Part shown: positions 6,911-10,700 of the stretch, piece by piece | Numbering within the stretch: the stretch's first letter is position 1 | How the letters are laid out: each line of letters starts with the position of its first letter | Source: an uncultured Eubacteriales bacterium | GTDB lineage: Bacteria; Bacillota; Clostridia; Lachnospirales; Lachnospiraceae | Direction of reading: 5' to 3' | NCBI GenBank assembly: GCA_900557175.1 | Contig: USSL01000038.1 | Span: 1 to 10,700 of the forward strand | Length of the DNA stretch: 10,700 bases | Notes under the pieces: model-generated | What the model was told of the DNA's origin: nothing | Database searches by the model: none | The model's input: the letters and a program-made list of their open reading frames with translations, nothing else | Program-made: the position numbers and the translations under genes

Positions 6911-6933
6911 TTAAATTTCCTATCCACCTTTTT

Positions 6934-8139
6934 TCACGAAAAATATGCCACAACATCTTCCACCATTTTTTCCGCGCAGACATCTTTCTCTGCATAAATC
7001 ACATAATCATCCTCTGTAATATTATCACGGCTGATATCGCCGCTGCACACGATAATGTCTGCCATATAGGTGTGCCGCACTTCATTGATTTTATCCCTTA
7101 TATTTTCCGCTTCAGAAATATAAAGCATACGATGCAGATAGGCACAGGCAATGGTGCTGATACCAATAGCGCTATAGCCTTCCTTCCAAAGCAGGACAAG
7201 CATCTTTGCTGCCGTTTTTAAGGCATGATGCCCTGTCACAAAAACAACCGGACAGGCTTCATCTTCCGGCACAGGTACCATTTTTTGTACCGGCCAAAGA
7301 CAACCCTCGTCCCAAATAAGGCGGTGTCCTCTCAAAGCTTCACACGTTTTTGGAAGCCAGCCGGCACAGACTATCCCATGATGGACAGGAAGTCTCTCAT
7401 TAAGCAGACGAATCTGCGTTTCTTCGACACCGGCGATATTGTCCTCGCATAAAAAGCTCGGACAGACAGGCTTATATACGTATTTCTGACCGGACAGTGC
7501 ATACCAGAGCGCCGGTACTGTCCACACCCTGTCATTTTTGCACATCAAATTGCTGACCGCCGCCGTCACCGTCGGCGCCGCATAGCTGTTTGCAAGCTGC
7601 GTCGCTTCTGCCCTGATATCAAGATCATGGCGCGATGAAGCAAGCACATAGGGCTTTCCGTCAATTTGCCACTTAAAACCTGTCAGGCGTTCATCGGCCG
7701 CCACGCCAATGACACCGCCAAGCTGCGCCGGTACTGTATACTGTCCGGCATTGCTTACGGCTGCTACAACGATTTGTCCGGCTGCGATAAGCTTATTGAT
7801 TTCTGCTGTAATTGCTTCAAAATCCGCAGCACATCTTGAACCGATACTCATATGAACAAGCGGCACCTTCTGTGCATAACACCACCGAAGCGCCGACACT
7901 AAAACATCACAGGACGTTTTCATCTCCTCATTATCAAACACACTAAGACTGTAAAATTCAGGCGGCTCGTCCGCATATTTTTCAATAATTTTTGCACAGA
8001 TTGTTCCATGCTCTGTCGGCACCGCCTCAGTCGTGCGTTCATACAAGCCGCCGTCCGGCCCGGCAATCATATCTGACAAAAGATGACCTCTGCTCAAAAA
8101 CCTTTTGTCAACACCACCGTCAATCACTGCTATTTTCAT
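6934..8139 (-). CDS. Small cytoplasmic subtilisin-like (S8) protein with unrecognised C-terminal domain
   Basis: A 401-residue protein whose first ~205 residues are a compact subtilisin domain. The catalytic Asp7 is in IAVIDGG, His44 in EHGT, the oxyanion Asn130 in VSNAG, and Ser185 in NSYAAPT, the counterpart of the subtilisin GTSMAAP. HMSIGS (96-101) matches the substrate-binding strand. The triad appears intact, but there is no signal peptide or propeptide: the Asp motif begins at residue 3. It should therefore stay in the cytoplasm and need no activation. Residues ~250-401 form a separate alpha/beta-looking region (PVVFVTG, then ISTIACAYLHRM, then DIIVCSGDIS) that I do not recognise. The gene overlaps the ABC exporter stop by 20 bases, with AAGGA upstream of its ATG, so the two are probably co-translated. 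Leader removal from an exported peptide is a reasonable inference, not proven. It is the last gene of its operon. Confidence 0.82.
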   Translation of the reverse strand: MKIAVIDGGVDKRFLSRGHLLSDMIAGPDGGLYERTTEAVPTEHGTICAKIIEKYADEPPEFYSLSVFDNEEMKTSCDVLVSALRWCYAQKVPLVHMSIGSRCAADFEAITAEINKLIAAGQIVVAAVSNAGQYTVPAQLGGVIGVAADERLTGFKWQIDGKPYVLASSRHDLDIRAEATQLANSYAAPTVTAAVSNLMCKNDRVWTVPALWYALSGQKYVYKPVCPSFLCEDNIAGVEETQIRLLNERLPVHHGIVCAGWLPKTCEALRGHRLIWDEGCLWPVQKMVPVPEDEACPVVFVTGHHALKTAAKMLVLLWKEGYSAIGISTIACAYLHRMLYISEAENIRDKINEVRHTYMADIIVCSGDISRDNITEDDYVIYAEKDVCAEKMVEDVVAYFS

Positions 8140-9952
8140 CGCTGTCCTTACCTTCCGTATTTACCTGAAATTTTTCCTGCTGATACTTAAAAAGCTGGGC
8201 AAAGCGGCGGTTATTTTTCAAAAGCTCACTCTGCGTTCCTTCCTCGATAATCTCCCCGGCTTCAAGCACTATAATCCTGTCTGCAAGATATGTATTCAGC
8301 AAACGGTGGGACGTAAAAATTGTCATATGCCCCTTAGCCATCTTCTCAAGCACCTCAAAAATATCATGCTCTGCCTTAGGATCAAGGCTTGAGGACGGCT
8401 CATCAAGAACAAGTACCGAATGCCGTCTATAAAATGTCCGCGCAAGAGCCAGCTTCTGATGCTGTCCGCCGGACATTTCCATACCGGACTCATCAAGTAT
8501 ACGCATCACTTGCGTATCAAGCCCATTCTTTGCTTTCTTCAAAATGTCATCGCCGCAGCTTAGCTTAAGGCAGCGCATGGTTTCAGTATCATCAGCCTGC
8601 CGCTCCATATCGCCAAGTGTCACGTTATCACGGAGAGAAAAGCAATAATTGAGCATTTCCTGAAAGTAAACACTGAAATGACTTCTGAGACTTTCAATCG
8701 TATACGTTTTTATATTTTGTCCGTTCATCAAAATCTCACCCTCGTCCGGCTCATAGAGCCGGAGCATCAGTTTAATGAGCGTTGACTTTCCCGAACCGTT
8801 AAGGCCGACAAAAGCAACCTTTTCATCTTTCTCAATTTTAAACGACACATCTTTAAGCACCCATTTTTCTGTTTTCGGATATTTAAAAGAAACATGACAA
8901 AATTCAACAGACGTCACCGTTTTAAGCGCATCCCTGCCGTCATCCTTAATCTGAGGTGCAAAATCCTTAAGTCCCATAATATTGGCAATCCTTAACCGGT
9001 TATCATAAATCTGCATTGCCGAGGAAATCACAACCGTCACAGAGGCAATGAGCTGTGCCATAAGCCCCGTGTAAAGGGTATAATCTCCGATTGTACGACT
9101 TTGGCCCAAAATCTGCCCGACAATATAGATACTGATACCAAAAGCCGCCGCTTCCGGCAGGCACTGACAAATCACCGTCCATACAGTCCTTTTCTTAACA
9201 AGCCGCCGCTCTTTATCAAAAAGTGTCCTCCATATGCGCTCATACCGCTGCTTTAAAATATCGCCAATCCGGTACAGACGGATATCCTGCGCATACGCCC
9301 TCGATGAGGCAAGCCCGTGATAATACCCTTTTTGTCTTTCCTGATTCATACGCTCGACACTAAAATCATACAGCACCTTCGTATACCGCGTTCCGACAAC
9401 AGCCGACGGCACCGCAGCAAGCGTCACTAAAAGTGCAAACAAGACATTGTTTGTACAGATTAAAACAAACACACTGACAAAGGATATCCCATAACTGAAA
9501 AATGTCAGAACATTCCACAAAATTCCCGATACCGCATAAATGTCACCGCCAGCCATCTGAAGCTTATCATAATAAGCCGCATCATCAAAACTTGCCAAAT
9601 CAACTGACAGCGCACTGTCCATAATATCCATTGTCATTTGCGCATTCAGCTTATCCTCATGCATCTTCTGAACATACTCCACAATTTTATTTAAGCCGGC
9701 ATTGAATATGCCGGCTGTAAAAATTCCAAAAAGCAGGAGGACGCCCACCCTCATCGGCGCTTCGACTGTCCATTCACCTGCAAGCAGATTCAAAATATAT
9801 TTACTAATATAAGTTGCTGCCACAGATATGAGCGGAATAAGCATAAGCCCCGCAAAGCGAATCAATGTATATGCCGGTGATGTGCGCCATGACAGCTTAA
9901 GGCAGGCATCAATCATCTGAAAAAACTGCGAAATTCCTTTACTTCTTTTCAA
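8120..9952 (-). CDS. ABC exporter half-transporter (fused membrane and ATPase domains)
   Basis: A 610-residue exporter subunit, probably acting as a homodimer in the cytoplasmic membrane. The first ~320 residues hold about six hydrophobic segments (roughly 30-54, 67-87, 142-166, 168-188, 262-283, 292-312). No N-terminal C39 peptidase domain is present, so it does not itself cut a double-glycine leader. The ATPase domain has Walker A GLNGSGKST (383-391), Q-loop Gln431, signature MSGGQ (493-497), Walker B VLVLDEP with Asp517 and Glu518, and H-loop His549, all intact. The charged tail (about 595-610) is coded over the start of the S8 gene. The start is a TTG at 9950-9952 overlapping the previous gene by 14 bases with only a weak GGGG ahead of it. 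An in-frame ATG at 9914-9916 would remove 12 residues. The substrate is unknown; a peptide is plausible given the S8 neighbour. Confidence 0.92.
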   Translation of the reverse strand: MKRSKGISQFFQMIDACLKLSWRTSPAYTLIRFAGLMLIPLISVAATYISKYILNLLAGEWTVEAPMRVGVLLLFGIFTAGIFNAGLNKIVEYVQKMHEDKLNAQMTMDIMDSALSVDLASFDDAAYYDKLQMAGGDIYAVSGILWNVLTFFSYGISFVSVFVLICTNNVLFALLVTLAAVPSAVVGTRYTKVLYDFSVERMNQERQKGYYHGLASSRAYAQDIRLYRIGDILKQRYERIWRTLFDKERRLVKKRTVWTVICQCLPEAAAFGISIYIVGQILGQSRTIGDYTLYTGLMAQLIASVTVVISSAMQIYDNRLRIANIMGLKDFAPQIKDDGRDALKTVTSVEFCHVSFKYPKTEKWVLKDVSFKIEKDEKVAFVGLNGSGKSTLIKLMLRLYEPDEGEILMNGQNIKTYTIESLRSHFSVYFQEMLNYCFSLRDNVTLGDMERQADDTETMRCLKLSCGDDILKKAKNGLDTQVMRILDESGMEMSGGQHQKLALARTFYRRHSVLVLDEPSSSLDPKAEHDIFEVLEKMAKGHMTIFTSHRLLNTYLADRIIVLEAGEIIEEGTQSELLKNNRRFAQLFKYQQEKFQVNTEGKDSDENSSD

Positions 9953-10604
9953 TGAGCACCCCGTCCCTCATCTGATAGACCTTATCGGCTCTGTCCGCAA
10001 TTTCCAAATCGTGGGTAACAACAATGACACAATACTGCTTTTCGTGAGCCAGTCCCTCTAAAATACCCATAATATTTTCCGTATTCGTCACATCAAGATT
10101 TCCTGTCGGCTCATCCGCAAGAATAATTCCCGCGCCTGAAGCCAGCGCCCTCGCAATAGCGACACGCTGCTGCTCACCGCCGGAAAGATTGGACGGATAA
10201 CGTTTATGCTTCTCCTCCTCAATACCGACAGAAAGCAAAAGCTCGGAAGCCTTGCCCTTGGCGTCCTTAAACTTCACGCCGTTAATCTCCATCACATAGC
10301 AGACATTTTCAAGCACCGTCAAAAGCGGCAAAAGCTGGAAATTTTGAAAAATCATCGCAATACTCTGACGGCGGTAAGCATCCAGATCCGTCTCAAAAAT
10401 ATTTTTTCCTTCAAGGTCAATCGTTCCTGCCGACGGCTTATCAAGCCCTGCCATCAATGATAAAAGTGTTGACTTACCTGAGCCCGACGGACCGATCACC
10501 GCATAAAGCTTTCCTTTTTCAAAATCACATGAAACATCATTGATGACCGGCTTTGTGCCGCCCTTGTAAGTATAGCTGATATTTTTAATTTCTAAAGTTC
10601 CCAT
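9939..10604 (-). CDS. ABC transporter ATP-binding protein, LolD/MacB type
   Basis: A 221-residue stand-alone ATPase with Walker [10 protein letters not shown] (38-46), Q-loop Gln87, signature LSGGE (140-144), Walker B ILADEP with Asp164 and Glu165 followed by TGNLD, and H-loop His198 in VTHDLE. The ADEPTGNLD form is typical of the LolD/MacB/BceA group, which works with FtsX-type permeases in extruding peptides, lipoproteins or antimicrobials, or in sensing them. AAGGAGGA lies seven bases before the ATG at 10602-10604. The permease gene ends 12 bases upstream, which makes this its natural ATPase. The stop lies inside the next exporter gene, indicating one operon. All catalytic residues are present; the substrate cannot be read. 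Confidence 0.93.
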   Translation of the reverse strand: MGTLEIKNISYTYKGGTKPVINDVSCDFEKGKLYAVIGPSGSGKSTLLSLMAGLDKPSAGTIDLEGKNIFETDLDAYRRQSIAMIFQNFQLLPLLTVLENVCYVMEINGVKFKDAKGKASELLLSVGIEEEKHKRYPSNLSGGEQQRVAIARALASGAGIILADEPTGNLDVTNTENIMGILEGLAHEKQYCVIVVTHDLEIADRADKVYQMRDGVLIEKK

Positions 10605-10616
10605 ATCAAATCCTCC

Positions 10617-10700
10617 TTATTCTTTCACCGAAAGTAAGTCCATCGGATGTCTGCGTGTCGCTACTGCAATTACCGTACTAACGATTGATACAATGCCAAC
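10617..10700 (-). CDS. C-terminal end of a likely FtsX/MacB-type ABC permease (partial)
   Basis: Only the last 27 codons and a TAA stop lie in the window: a hydrophobic stretch (VGIVSIVSTVIAVATRR) followed by HPMDLLSVKE. A final membrane helix ending in R-R, then a short P-x-x-x-L tail, is the usual end of FtsX-like permeases. The gene sits directly upstream of a LolD/MacB-type ATPase, which supports the call. The rest of the gene is outside the window, so substrate and domain layout are unknown. Confidence 0.6.
   Translation of the reverse strand, partial: VGIVSIVSTVIAVATRRHPMDLLSVKE

Noticed and set aside
1..10700. CRISPR arrays, tRNA/rRNA genes, insertion sequences or prophage attachment sites
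   Set aside because: No regularly spaced repeats, cloverleaf-like segments, transposase or integrase reading frames were seen; the window is almost entirely filled by the genes listed.

Overview
The window looks like chromosomal DNA of an anaerobic Firmicute, most likely a Clostridia/Lachnospiraceae-type gut bacterium. The basis is the close match of most genes to clostridial protein families (DUF1667, clostridial GlpA/GlpB-like flavoproteins, an AGPS-type FAD oxidase), strong AGGAGG-type ribosome sites, many 3-20 nt gene overlaps and intermediate G+C. This placement is inferred from family knowledge, not from a database search.

Left block (1-6102, all minus strand). Five tightly packed genes form one operon read right to left. 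In order of transcription they are: a GlpA-like FAD oxidoreductase with an N-terminal BON-like segment and a C-terminal BFD-like [2Fe-2S] domain; a GlpB/HcnB-like FAD/NAD oxidoreductase; a small Cys-rich DUF1667 protein; a flavoprotein of the alkyl-DHAP synthase (AGPS) type; and an FGGY carbohydrate kinase cut by the left edge. The first three resemble a soluble version of the anaerobic glycerol-3-phosphate dehydrogenase GlpABC. The AGPS-type enzyme and the atypical FGGY kinase suggest a pathway around a three-carbon or polyol phosphate (G3P/DHAP), or an ether-lipid-related compound. The true substrate cannot be read from the sequence.

Control region (6103-6260). A divergent TetR/AcrR gene lies on the plus strand. 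The operon promoter (TTGACT-16-TACTAT) is followed at about +5 to +24 by an inverted repeat with 6-bp arms, which could be the TetR operator or an mRNA hairpin. tetR has its own likely promoter (TAGACA-17-TAAGAT).

Junction (6828-6933). There is no gene here. A long imperfect inverted repeat with flanking T-rich stretches looks like a bidirectional terminator between convergent units.

Right block (6934-10700, all minus strand). A second operon enters from the right edge: the tail of a likely FtsX/MacB-type permease, its LolD/MacB-type ATPase, a full-length ABC exporter half-transporter, and a small cytoplasmic subtilisin-like (S8) protein with an unrecognised C-terminal domain. The genes overlap by 14-20 nt. 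This set (two ABC systems plus an S8 protease) resembles the export and processing end of a peptide natural-product (RiPP) cluster. Any precursor and modifying enzymes would lie beyond 10700.

The plus strand is C-rich over G in genes of both orientations. This suggests the minus strand is the leading strand and tetR is the only head-on gene.
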